Positions 33,161 through 43,700 of a DNA stretch of 64,000 nt are shown here, in pieces. Below the pieces are notes generated by a model, which saw nothing but the letters and a program-made list of their open reading frames with translations, was not told where the DNA came from and did not search any database. Within the stretch, counting starts at the first letter, position 1, and each line of letters opens with the position of its first letter. The stretch lies in NCBI GenBank assembly GCA_004431415.1, contig QPMI01000143.1, forward strand, positions 1 to 64,000, read 5' to 3'. The DNA comes from Cyanophora paradoxa (Eukaryota > Glaucocystophyceae > Cyanophorales > Cyanophoraceae). Position numbers and translations under genes: made by a program.

Positions 33161-34243
33161 TCACATGTAGAGGCTGTCGTAGAGCTCCTGCTGGCGCTGG
33201 CGGGCGCTCCGCCCGCCGTCGGCCGCCTCCCGCTGCTCCCGCTTCCGCTCCTCGTAGTCGTGGTCCAGCGTCGGCAACTCGTGCCGGCACAGCGGGCACG
33301 TGTTGTGCCGCTCCAGCCCTGCCCGCGGAGTCGAAGGTGAGAGGGGATGGAGAAGCAAAGGGGGGTACGCGCGCGTACACTGGATGAGGCAGTCGTCGTG
33401 GAAGACGTGCCCGCACTCCATCTTCCGCACGTCCTGCGGGAGGAAGGGGATCAGCGGGGCGGGGGGTACGAGCGCCTCAAGCCGCCGCGCCTGGTGCAGC
33501 GCGAATTCCTCCCTGGGGGGCCGGGGTCAGGGGCGCAGGCATGGGGGTGCGACAGAGGAAGGGGGTACGCCTCACCGGCAGACCGGGCACTCGTTCTGCT
33601 TCGCCTTCGTCTTGTGGCAGGCGACGGCCTCCGCCGTCTGCTCCTGGATCGCCATGCGCGACGCGGGCGGCGGGCCGCCGGGCCTGCGGCGCCCAATGTC
33701 ATGATCAGCGGGCGGGACGAAGGATGAGGAGCGGCGCGGGCGGGCGCGCCGCGAGGGTGCCATGGCCTCCATCTGCGCGATGAGCTCCTCGATGGGGCGG
33801 TCGCCCTGAGCCTGGAGCATCTCCCGCATGAGCGGCGGCAGCGCGCTGCGGCCCGCCGGGTCAGAGCTCGCGCGAGAAAGATGACCGCTCGGGCGGCGAG
33901 CGCACTCGGCGAGCGGTCCCATCGCCCGCAGCGCGTCGGCGGCACGCGGCTGCCTCGCCTGGTTCTGCTGCTGTCCCTCCTGCGCGGCCGCAGCGCCGCC
34001 AGTCGGCTGCTCGGGCCGCTCGGCGCCGCCTGCCTCCTGCTCCTCGTCGCTGTCATCCCGCCGCCGCTCCGCTTCGGGCGGCGCTGCGGCCGCTGGAGTC
34101 GCCGCTGGAGCCGCCGGGCTGGCCGCCGGCATTCCCATGGCGTGCAGGAGGGCCATCAGCGCCTCGTGCGCCCGCACGCGCTCCGCCGCCTCGCGCTCCG
34201 CGGCGCGCGGGTCGACCCCGTGGTCCTGCTCGTACGTGACCAT
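33161..34243 (-). CDS. RING-H2 E3 ubiquitin ligase (RNF126/RNF115-like architecture)
   Basis: ATG 34243 (MVTYEQDHGVDPRAAEREAA), then a long Ala/Pro/Gln-rich disordered segment with PPLMREMLQAQGDRPIEEL. The RING is spread over three exons: QNECPVCREEFALHQ; VRKMECGHVFHDDCLIQ; LERHNTCPLCRHELPTLDHD. Ligand order is C..C, C.H..H/D..C, C..C, the RING-H2 type. The C-terminus is a basic helix ending QQELYDSLYM. A short Cys pair at the N-terminus (as in RNF126 BZF) is not visible. Known: such RING-H2 proteins act as soluble ligases. It is convergent with the preceding plus-strand gene (240 bp gap). Confidence 0.85.
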
Positions 34244-34461
34244 GCGGATGATGCGAATAGCCCGTTTAGAGCGGGCCGCGGGCTGGAAAAGCTGCTCGTC
34301 TGAAGCCTACGCAGCCGACGTAGTCTTTTTCTTTCTGGCCGGGTACACCTACTAGACTTTGACCCGCCGGTTAGCGAGATGCAGGGGTTCGCGGTGCCCT
34401 GCACCGTGCCCAGGAGACAGCGCGCACCTTCCCTGCAGTGCCAGCCTCCGCTGATCAGCGC

Positions 34462-37265
34462 ATGTTCGCGGCTGCCCGGCCGGTTAAAGCCGCGGACGCC
34501 CGGATGCGGCGGCCGTCGGCAGGCCTTCGCGGGTGCCGCCGTTCCCCGCAGCAGCTTCGCCCCAGTTCGCCGCAGCTTCTGCGTCCGAGCGAGGTCCGTC
34601 ACGTCCGGCCCCGTCCGGGGACCGTCCCGACCCGCGCCCGCAGCGCCGACGGCGACCACAGCGACGAGAAGAAGAAGGAGAAGCACCACGGGCAGCACCA
34701 CCACGACCACATCGAGTTCCGGGCGGGCCCCGCGCCGCCGCTCACGGTCCCCTTCGACACCGTGCGCGACGAGGAGGACCTGAGGCGGCGAATGCTCAAG
34801 GAGCGCGTGCGTCGCCGCTTTCCAGGGCCGTCCGGCCCCCGACGGCCCCCGACGCCGGCCGGTCGCCCGCGCGCCCGCGGCCCTCGAGCTCGCTGACGCC
34901 CGGCGCCGGCCTCAGCTGCGGGGCACGGCGCTGAACAACGCGACGCCTGAGACAATCCGAAACATTGTACTCCTCCTCGTGCGTCCGGGCGCCTTCCGCG
35001 TCGCCCGCCGCCGCCCGCTCCCGAGCCGCGCCCCTCCCCGCAGAGCCTCTTCCCCCTCATCTCGAACTACTTCTGCTACGACATCGTTGCCGCCCTCCAG
35101 AGCTACATCAAGGCCGTGCGGCCCCGTACCCGGGCCCGCTCCGCCCCCCGCTCCCGGCCTCACCCTATCCGTGCCCGGTACCCCGCAGGGCTTCGGGATC
35201 GACAACGTCGGCTTCTCGCAGCTGTACACCGTCTACGAGGTCCCCAACATCATCATGCCCCTCATCGGCGGCGCCATCATCGGTGCGATGCCGTACCCCC
35301 CGCCCCCGCCCCCGTCCGCCCTTCCCGTACCCCCCGGCGCGATCGAGCCCCCGCAGACCGCGTGGGCACGAAGCAGGGCGCGTTCATCTTCGCCCTCCTC
35401 GTCCTCGCCGGCGTCGCCACCGTCGCCTCCGGGTTCGCGTACCCCCTCCTGGACCGTGTACCCCCTGAATCCCCGCAGGCCCTTCTTCGACGCGTACTGG
35501 GTCATGCTGCTCGGCCGCGTCATCTACGGGCTCGGCGCCGAGGCCCTCAACGGTGATTACCCGTACCCCCACCTTCGGTCTTCTTCCCCCCCCCATCCCG
35601 AATCAAACGTGTACGCTCCTCCAGTCACGATGGACGTGATCTACGCGAAGTGGTTCAGCGGGAAGGGTGCCGCCGCCCAGCCCCGCCCGTCCGTGTACCC
35701 CAGCCCTGACGCCGTACCCCCGCCAGGCATGGCCTTCGCGTCGGGCGTCGGCGTCTTCGCGTGCCGCCTCGTGCGCCCGTACCCTTCTGTGTACCCCTCC
35801 CTTCGCTCACGTACCACCCAGGGAGACGTCCTCTCGTTCAACATCGGCCCGCCCGTCGCGGAGCGCTTCGGCGGTTTCCAGTACGCCCTCCTCATGGGTC
35901 CGTACCCCCCTCACTCCTCCCCCCCGCCCTCTCCCCCCCTGAGCCCGGCCGGCGCAGCGCCAATGGCGGCGACGATGTCGGCGGCCGCGATGTTCGCGTA
36001 CGGGTACATCGATTCCCTCGCGGACCACGCCGCCTCCGTACCCCCCTCCTCCTCCTCGTCCGCTCTGTTCTCAGCTTCCTGGCCCTTCTTCGCCCTGGCC
36101 TAAGGGAAGCGCAGGGCGACGCCGGCGCCGACGCCGAGCGCGGAAAAGGAGCCGGCGGCGGCGGGCGAGATGGTGGACGAGGAGAAGGAGGAGGAGGGGC
36201 CGCAGGGGCCGCTGGCGGCAGTCATGGAGCTCTTCAGCACCGTCCCGGAGCTGCCCCCCGTCTTCTGGATCATCGCCTGCATCTGCTTCTTCTACTACGC
36301 CACCTACTTCCCCTTCCAGGCCTTCGCCCCGTGCGCCCCCGTGCCCCTTCGAGTTCTCGTACCCCCTGACGGCCTTTCGGCGCAGCGAGTTCATGGCGCA
36401 GAAGTTCCAGTACACAGCGGAGCAGGCGGCGCGCGTGACGTCCACCATGGGCATCGTCTCCATGTTCCTCTCCCCGGGTACCGCAACCCCGAAACGAGGG
36501 AGACGCGTACCCCCCTGAGCCTTCTTCTCCCCCGCCCTTCAGGCGCGGGTCTGGCGGTCGACAAGGTCGGCAAGCGCGCCTTCATCGGTTCGCGAACCCC
36601 CCACCTGGAGCTTCCCCCCAGCTCCCCCTCACCTTTCGGCGCAGCGGCGATGTGCGCGGCGATCATGATCCCGTGTCTCTTCACGCTGACCTTCACCCCC
36701 CTTCCCCCGTACCTCCCGTGCGCCGTGCCCCGGCCTCCCTTCCCCCAACGCCGCCCGCCCGACACTCCCCCAGGATGGCGGTGATGGGCTGTATGTTCTC
36801 CTTCGTACCCTCCGCGATCTGGCCCGCCCTCGCCATCCTCGTCGACCCCAGGTGCCCCCGCCCGCTTCTTTCGATTACGAGCTCTCGCTCAAGCCTGCCC
36901 GCCCTCGCTCGCAGCCTGCACGGGGTGGCCTACGGGGCGCTCACCTCGATGATCAACATCGGCCTGCTCGCCTCGTACTTCGCGGTGGGCAAGGCGGCCG
37001 ACACGCTCGGCGTGCTCTGGGGGGTACCCCTGGTCCTCATGATCTTCGTCACCCTCGGCTGGTCCTGCGCCATCGCCTGGAACTTCGGTACCCCTGCGCC
37101 CTTCTCCTCGCTCCAGGCCCTCGCTTACTCTGAGCAGTGGACGCGCGGACGGGCGGGCTGGCCAACGCGACGGACGACCGGATTGCGGAGATCCTGGCGG
37201 CGCGGGCGGCCCGCGCCGAGGCCGAGATCGCCGCCGCCGAGGCCGCCTCCAAAAAGGACGCGTAG
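34462..37265 (+). CDS. MFSD1-like major facilitator carrier
   Basis: The N-terminal cytosolic part has a His-rich stretch (KEKHHGQHHHDHIEF). Membrane segments follow exon by exon: SLFPLISNYFCYDIVAALQ, FSQLYTVYEVPNIIMPLIGG then AIID joined across an intron to RVGTKQGAFIFALL, YWVMLLGRVIYGLGAEALN, DVIYAKWFSGKG, MAFASGVGVFACRLGD, a central acidic loop (VDEEKEEEGPQGP), FWIIACICFFYYATYFPFQ, EQAARVTSTMGIVSMFLSPG, GLAVDKVGKRAFI, AVMGCMFSFVPSAIWPALAI and LHGVAYGALTSMINIGLLA. It ends ASKKDA then TAG at 37263-37265. The pairing of YTVYEVPN...GG..IDR with GRVIYGLGAE and KWFSGK matches the MFSD1 branch (lysosomal dipeptide carriers in animals). The substrate here is unknown. The start codon is uncertain. 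Confidence 0.82.
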
Positions 37266-37704
37266 GCTTACTAGTTAGGGGCTCTCCGGGCCCGCGCCGA
37301 TCGCAGCCGGGCAGCTCCTATAGCTATTAATTTAATTAGACCTCTGTAGACCTTGCCCTCTATATATCCTGCAGTCGCGCACAGTAGATCGATAATACTT
37401 TCCCTTCTTTGAATATGCGTCAGCCGTTGCGCCGGCGCCGAGCCAATTGCAAGCGCTAGCGCTAGCCATGAATTTGATCTGGGACCGACGGGGTACGGGA
37501 AAGTTTTTCAATCCCCAGCGCCTGGCTGCGACGTCGACCGCCCGGCCGCGGTACCATCGCATCGGCGTCGGCGATGAAGCGTAGGATAGATAAGCGCGCG
37601 AGCAACGCGCCGGCGGAGGAGGATGAGCCCGAGGCGCCGATGGGCCCTTCCCGCGCTTCGAAGCGAGCGGCGAGCTCGCGAGGTGCGCGCGTGATGCGCG
37701 CTGC
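37266..37704. other. Intergenic region, no supported gene
   Basis: AT-rich at first (37320-37430, with TATATA), then GC-rich. It is the likely promoter of the SWIM gene. An open frame on the minus strand shows no recognisable feature. Confidence 0.45.
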
Positions 37705-40700
37705 ATGAGACCATTTGCATCAGCTGACATCACGTCAGACTGCGCCCTGGCAACGTCGAGCTTTAATGCGGCCGCTGCGCATATGCGCATGCATGCGCAT
37801 GCATATGCAGGCATCGGACCGCCGGCCGCGGCCGCGGCGCCGCAGCCGGCGCCCGCACCGCTTCCGCGCATCGAACTGTCGGCGGCCGCGGCCGCGGTCA
37901 AGGGATACACTACGAATGAGCAGTTCGAGAGGGCGGAGCGCCTCTGCGCGGAGCGGGCGGTGAGCGGGACTTGGAGGTTCGAGAGATCCCGCGGCCGCCG
38001 CGCCGGCGCCGGCCGCTCGATTTCTGTGGCGGCGACTGTGGCGGTTCGGATCAGCGCGTCCGATCTCGTTGCCAGCGCGAGCGTCCGCGTCTCCTCTGAC
38101 GGGGACGGGCTGGCCCTAATCCTCGCCGCCGACTGCAGCTGCGTGGAAGGAGGGTGCGCTTCATATCACCCCCGTATCGCAGGGCCTGAGCTCTCGACTA
38201 ACTTCTCGCGCAGCCTCCTCTGCTCGCACACGGCGGCCGTCCTTCTCTGCCTCGGCCTCGCCCGCGCGGTTCGCTTGAGATTCACCGTCGCCTGCCCTAC
38301 CCGGTTCCTGAACGCTTAAGCGCGTCGCCGACAGGATAAAAAGGCGCTCGAGCCGCAGGAGGTGCCAGCATGGCGCCGCGGCGCTCGGCGTCTCGAGCGC
38401 GACCCCGCAGCGGCAGCCACCGGCCGCGGGTCGACACCGGGTGTCAGTAGTAGTACTGCTGACGCCCCCCTCCGGCCGCGCCTTCCGCCGGACTTCCTGC
38501 CGATCCAGCGGTCGATAGAGGAGGTGATACGAGCGTTCCGCCGTGGTCCATCGACCAAACGCGAAGCCTGCCGCCTGTGCGAGACTGCAGCCTTTCCGGA
38601 TCCGAAACCAGGCGCGCGTGACAGCTATACAGCTTTTCCGCCTGCGGTCGGTGGCGGACCCGGCCCGCCTCATGTCCGCGCAGGTCGATATCCGGATCCC
38701 GATGTCGCGGCCGAAAGAAAGCTCAGGTGGTGTCCATGCTGCGCGCTGCATAAAAGCGAAACATGCGCAATTATCGGGCGCATCGAAGGGCCACCCCGCC
38801 GTCCGCTTATGCAGTGAGCCCAATTGCAAGCCACTCTCTAGATCTGCATTGCTGCTGCACAGGCGCCCGAGCTACTCGCCGCAGATACATCGAAGAGCTT
38901 CGTCGGGAGGTGGTGCGCATGGTGACGGAGGGAGCGTTCGAAGCGGCGGTGAGGCTGGCGGAGATCGCGAGCGGCCGCCTTTCGACCACTCTGTCCTATT
39001 TCGAAGATGGGCTTGCCCTCGCCCGCGCTCTCACGGACCTCCTCGCTGTGAGTCTCGCTCTGCTCGGCTTGTTCTCTTCGCAATCGCGCCTAGGCCTGTT
39101 TAATTTCGATCGCGAGGGCTAGCGCTGATCGCGAAGCGCGCCCGCAGGTCCCGGCCTGCCACCCAGACCTCCCCGACGGGCTCCGCCAGCGCTGCCACAG
39201 CGCGGCGCAGGCGGCCATGCGGCGCACATGGACCGACTCGCTCCGGAAACTGTGTCCGGGCGTCCAGGTCTGCGCGGGCGCTTCTGAAGACGGGCGGCGC
39301 ATCCTCAACGGCTCCGTCGCTGGCACGGAAGCAATCTCCATCTACCAAGAAGAGACGAACTCGGGGAAGGAATGCGACGCAAGCAACGCTCGAGCCTGGC
39401 AACTCCGCTTCGAGTGCCTGATGGCCATCCGTGCGCGCGCGCGATTGCGACGATCGCGAGCTGCAGCTTCTCTCGCTCATCGCTTCCCCTCTCTCAGAGC
39501 GCTACGAGGGGGCCGGGCGCCTAGCGCAGGCCGCGCAGGACGGCGTGTGGATCGCGCGCGTCGCGTGGGCAAAGGGCGAGGGGCGCCAGTCGGTGCTCCA
39601 CGCCCTCCGCCCGAGCCTGAAGGCCTCGCCCCGCGCCCTGCGCGATCTGGCCGCCGAGCTCCGCGAAGAGGACCCGGTGCGGCCGTCAGGCGGATAGGAC
39701 ACGTACATGTTCAGTCCACTCGTTTCTGACTGCGTCGCCTCCTCACAGCTTGCGGCGTTCCTGCTGCTCGCCTGCTCGGCGCGGCAGCTGCACGAGGAGC
39801 TCTGGGTCGAGATGCAGGAGCTGCGCGAGTGCGGGGAAGTCTACGCCTTGTCCGCGCGCATAGACTTCTTCTTCCGGGGCTGCCCCCTCAACGAAGATCT
39901 CGACGCGCCTTCAGACACTCCGCTCCTCGCCAGGCACGAGACATGCGCATTGCTTTGCTTCGTAAATCTCTCTCACTTCTGTCCGTTCAATTTTAGAGAT
40001 CCCTGGCTCGTTCGTCGAGTTCGCTTGCCTGGCCGCATCGGAAAATGGCATTCCATTTTCCTCATGAGCGGGCCGTGGTCCGAGCCTGGACCCTGCAGAA
40101 CGTTCTGGCCTGCGCCGTAGACGCTGCACTCGGATTCGCAAAGGTCTGATCGCGATATCGATCATGAGAAGCTTCGTGTATGACGCCCCCTGGGCCCGCA
40201 GTTATGGCTGGTGCCGGGCACCGCCCCCGAGGGCTTCCTGTTCCGGACGGCGGCGCGGGCGGCGGCCACGCTCGTGCTGGGCGGCGGGGAGGCGGCCGCC
40301 TTCGAGCGCCTCGCACGGGCGGAGGGGACGCCGTTCCAGGTCGCCACGGACGAGGGCCGCGCCCTGGTGCGATCGAATATCAATCTATAATATAATTAGC
40401 CTTGCCTCAGCTTCTCCTTACAAATAGTGTGCCGCCCACTTTCCGACTCCCAGCTAGCCCTGGTCGTCGGCTCTAAGCCGGCAGCTTGCCTTGCCTTGTA
40501 CCCTTTGTAGCCTGCTATTCCTGGTGCCACGTTGTTGCCAACTGGCCCGCTTATTTTAGCCCTGGGCCCTCGCTTGCCCTGCGCGGCGCTCGCTTGCTGT
40601 CTGTCGACGTCCTTGTTCTCTTGTTCTCTCTGTCTTACGCTGGCTCTGCGCCTGCTGTGTACGTAATGGCACCCGCTTGCCGCCGCCCTACGGTGCCGTA

Positions 40701-43700
40701 CGGGCCTGTCCCTCTCTGCTTGGGGCGCCTCTGGGCCTAGCCAACTGCTTAGCGCATCCCGCTCAGCGCATGGGGGCTGCTGCGTTGGGCTTCGACTTTT
40801 TAGCTCGTATGCCTGGGGACGAACGCTGCGCTCTTGCCCGAACCCCTGGACAAGCACGCCATCGTTTGCCTCGGCTTGCGCGTACGGCCTCCACTCTCTT
40901 GTAGTGGGAAGCGCCTATGCGGCAGAGCTTAGCAATACTAACCGCATGGTTCATGCCTTTCCACCCGCCACTGCGCCTTTCTTGCTTACGGACCTGGCGC
41001 ACCACTCTTTCTGTAGTGGGAAGCGTCCGCCAATCCGTCTATTGAGCCGCATGCGCTCACAGTCATCTAAACGTGCCGTGGCTGCGCTCAAGAGCAAATG
41101 CTGATGCAGCCCGCGCGCATGTCGAGTGAAACTGTATTGCATTGTATCGGGGGACGACACCACAACGTACTACTAAATGTATTGTATGTGGAGCAACACC
41201 CTCTACATCTACACACGTCGTCATTACGATCGAATTGCGTGTTGACGCCGATCGAATGATGATCTTGTTGTCGTCGTGGCATGTCGTTTCTTCCCTGGTC
41301 CACGTGCAGTGAGACGTATGATGATTAAAGCTGTCTGACTGAGTATTCTTCACAAACATACCTTCTTTTCGTCGTCGTCTTGTTTTGTCGAGTTGCCCGC
41401 ATGCTCGTGACATGCCAGGCTCGCAAGGCAGCTATGAAGCGCCAGTCAACCAATCTTTGCTCTCTGCAGAAAGTACAGAGTCAGCCCGCCAAGACGTGAA
41501 TGCCCTGGATAACATGGCCCCAGTCCGCGCCCGAGGTCTCACCTACGACGGCTGCGATGGCACCTCCGGCTAGCCCGAGGCACGCTCAATGGTGGCGAGT
41601 GTATCTGAAGAACGCATGGAGTCAAACCGCTGCGACGTGAAAGCCCCTGGGATAACAAGGCCCCAGTACGCGCCCGAGGTCTCACCTACGACGGCTGCAG
41701 TGGCGCCTGCGGACCTCCCGAGGCACGCTCAGCGGCGGCGAGTGGCATCCCTCGTGAGGATCACTCCACTTGACTCCACCCTGCATCCAGAGGACGTGCG
41801 GCTCCGCGTCTCTCTCGGCTCTGCGGGTTGCGTACGCGTCAGTGGAAGCCGGCGCAGCTCCACTTGACAGCGATCTCTATGCGAGGAAGCGCATCTATCT
41901 GTTGTCAAGCCTACCGGGCGCACTGTCGCACCTAGTCGGCAGACAAGATGCCAAGACCTTGCCCTGGCTCCGACGACGTAGCTGCCCTTCTCCGGGACGT
42001 CCAGCTCGTCAAGCCAGATGTCAGTCGCTTCACGCACATCTCAAGCGTGTGCGAACTGTCGTTTTCTTCCTGTCGTGGGCGTTTGATCAGCGACCGAGGC
42101 CTGTTCAGCGGGCGGAGGTCTGACCGAGGCCTGTCCGGCGGGCGGAGGTCAACAGAAGCGTAAAGGATGCGCTCTGGAACGTCCTACGACGACGTGAGCA
42201 GCCATAGCTAAAGTTGGACGGCGGACAGCGGACCTGTCTGTTGAGGAGCGTCAGCAAGCAGCACTGGGTGATGCCCCGCGACCAGTCTTCACGTTCGCGC
42301 GTCGACTGCGTCGGCCCGTCGGGTGATTCCCGTGCATCGGTTGAACCTGGCAGCTGGGTGATGCCAGCTGGACGCCAGCGCTGTTTCGGTCTGCTTAGCT
42401 GTGGGTGATTCCACGCTGACCAAGCCAGCACGCACCGGCGCTCTAGTCCGGGTGATTCCGACCAAGCCTCCGCTTGCGACTCTCCGCTGCTGAGAGGTCC
42501 ATACGTCTTGCCTACGACTATCACGCGAGCACCGATGATCATTCCGGGCCGCGCTGATGCTGTCTCCTGTCCCGCGATGGTGGCCTGCCTAAGCCCCGGC
42601 TACGCGCTGCATCTGCGTACGCTGGCGGACTCGATGGCTGTATCCCATCCCGTCCGATCGTGGAGGATCCTTGGCGATGGGTCTGTATGATGCGACCAGT
42701 GGCCTGCTGCTGCTGCGGAGCCTGACCCCGTACGACTGGCTCGCCGCCTCTACTCTTCATGGCTTGCCTGCTCTACGCGTACGCGGCTGCACACTCTACT
42801 GTGCTGACCGATCGCCCCGCCTTGTGACTCCGCCGGCCGAGTCACTTGGCAACGCAATGCGGCAAGCTGCGCCGAGCTTGGCCCGCAACGCGTACTCTAC
42901 CGCTGCGGCTCTGCTGATCGAGCCTGCGGTCCTACACTACTACACTCTACGTCAAGTACCTTCTACACTGTGGAACTTTCGACCCGGCGCCGCCGCGGCC
43001 CGGCGGCTCGTGTGGCGCGGCGCCGGCTTCGAATTCGAGCTTAGTGCTAGCGCTAGCACTCGTTTTCCCTTCCGGCGGGATTTAGAGGGTTTGCCCCCGG
43101 TTGGCTGGCGGCGCTCCGCGCGCTCTGGCGTCAGGTCGTGGGTCCCTCACCCAACTTCCCTTGTTGGGCCCAGTTCCTCATACTGGTGCCGACGGCCTGA
43201 TGGATTTTAATTTGCCCCTCTGGCCCGCCCGCTGTGGCGCCGAGGACGGCTTTCTGTGCAGGGACGGTAGCCGGCTTTTGGCTCGTAGTCCGTTCAGCCT
43301 CGCCTACGCAGCTTTAGTTCAGCCTTTAGCTCGTAGCGCCGAGGACGGCTTTTTGTAGCGGGAAGCGTGTGCCGCCCACTTTCCGACTCCCAGCTAGCCC
43401 TGGTCGTCGGCTCTAAGCCGGCAGCTTGCCTTGCCTTGTACCCTTTGTAGCCTGCTATTCCTGGTGCCACGTTGTTGCCAACTGGCCCGCTTATTTTAGC
43501 CCTGGGCCCTCGCTTGCCCTGCGCGGCGCTCGCTTGCTGTCTGTCGACGTCCTTGTTCTCTTGTTCTCTCTGTCTTACGCTGGCTCTGCGCCTGCTGTGT
43601 ACGTAATGGCACCCGCTTGCCGCCGCCCTACGGTGCCGTACGGGCCTGTCCCTCTCTGCTTGGGGCGCCTCTGGGCCTAGCCAACTGCTTAGCGCATCCC

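Noticed and set aside
37332-37910. 192-codon minus-strand open frame
   Set aside because: Overlaps the start of the SWIM gene, is low complexity and crosses ATGCAT repeats.
40771-43367. Gag-pol genes inside the LTR element
   Set aside because: No reverse-transcriptase, RNase H, integrase or protease motif is visible in any frame; only short frames.
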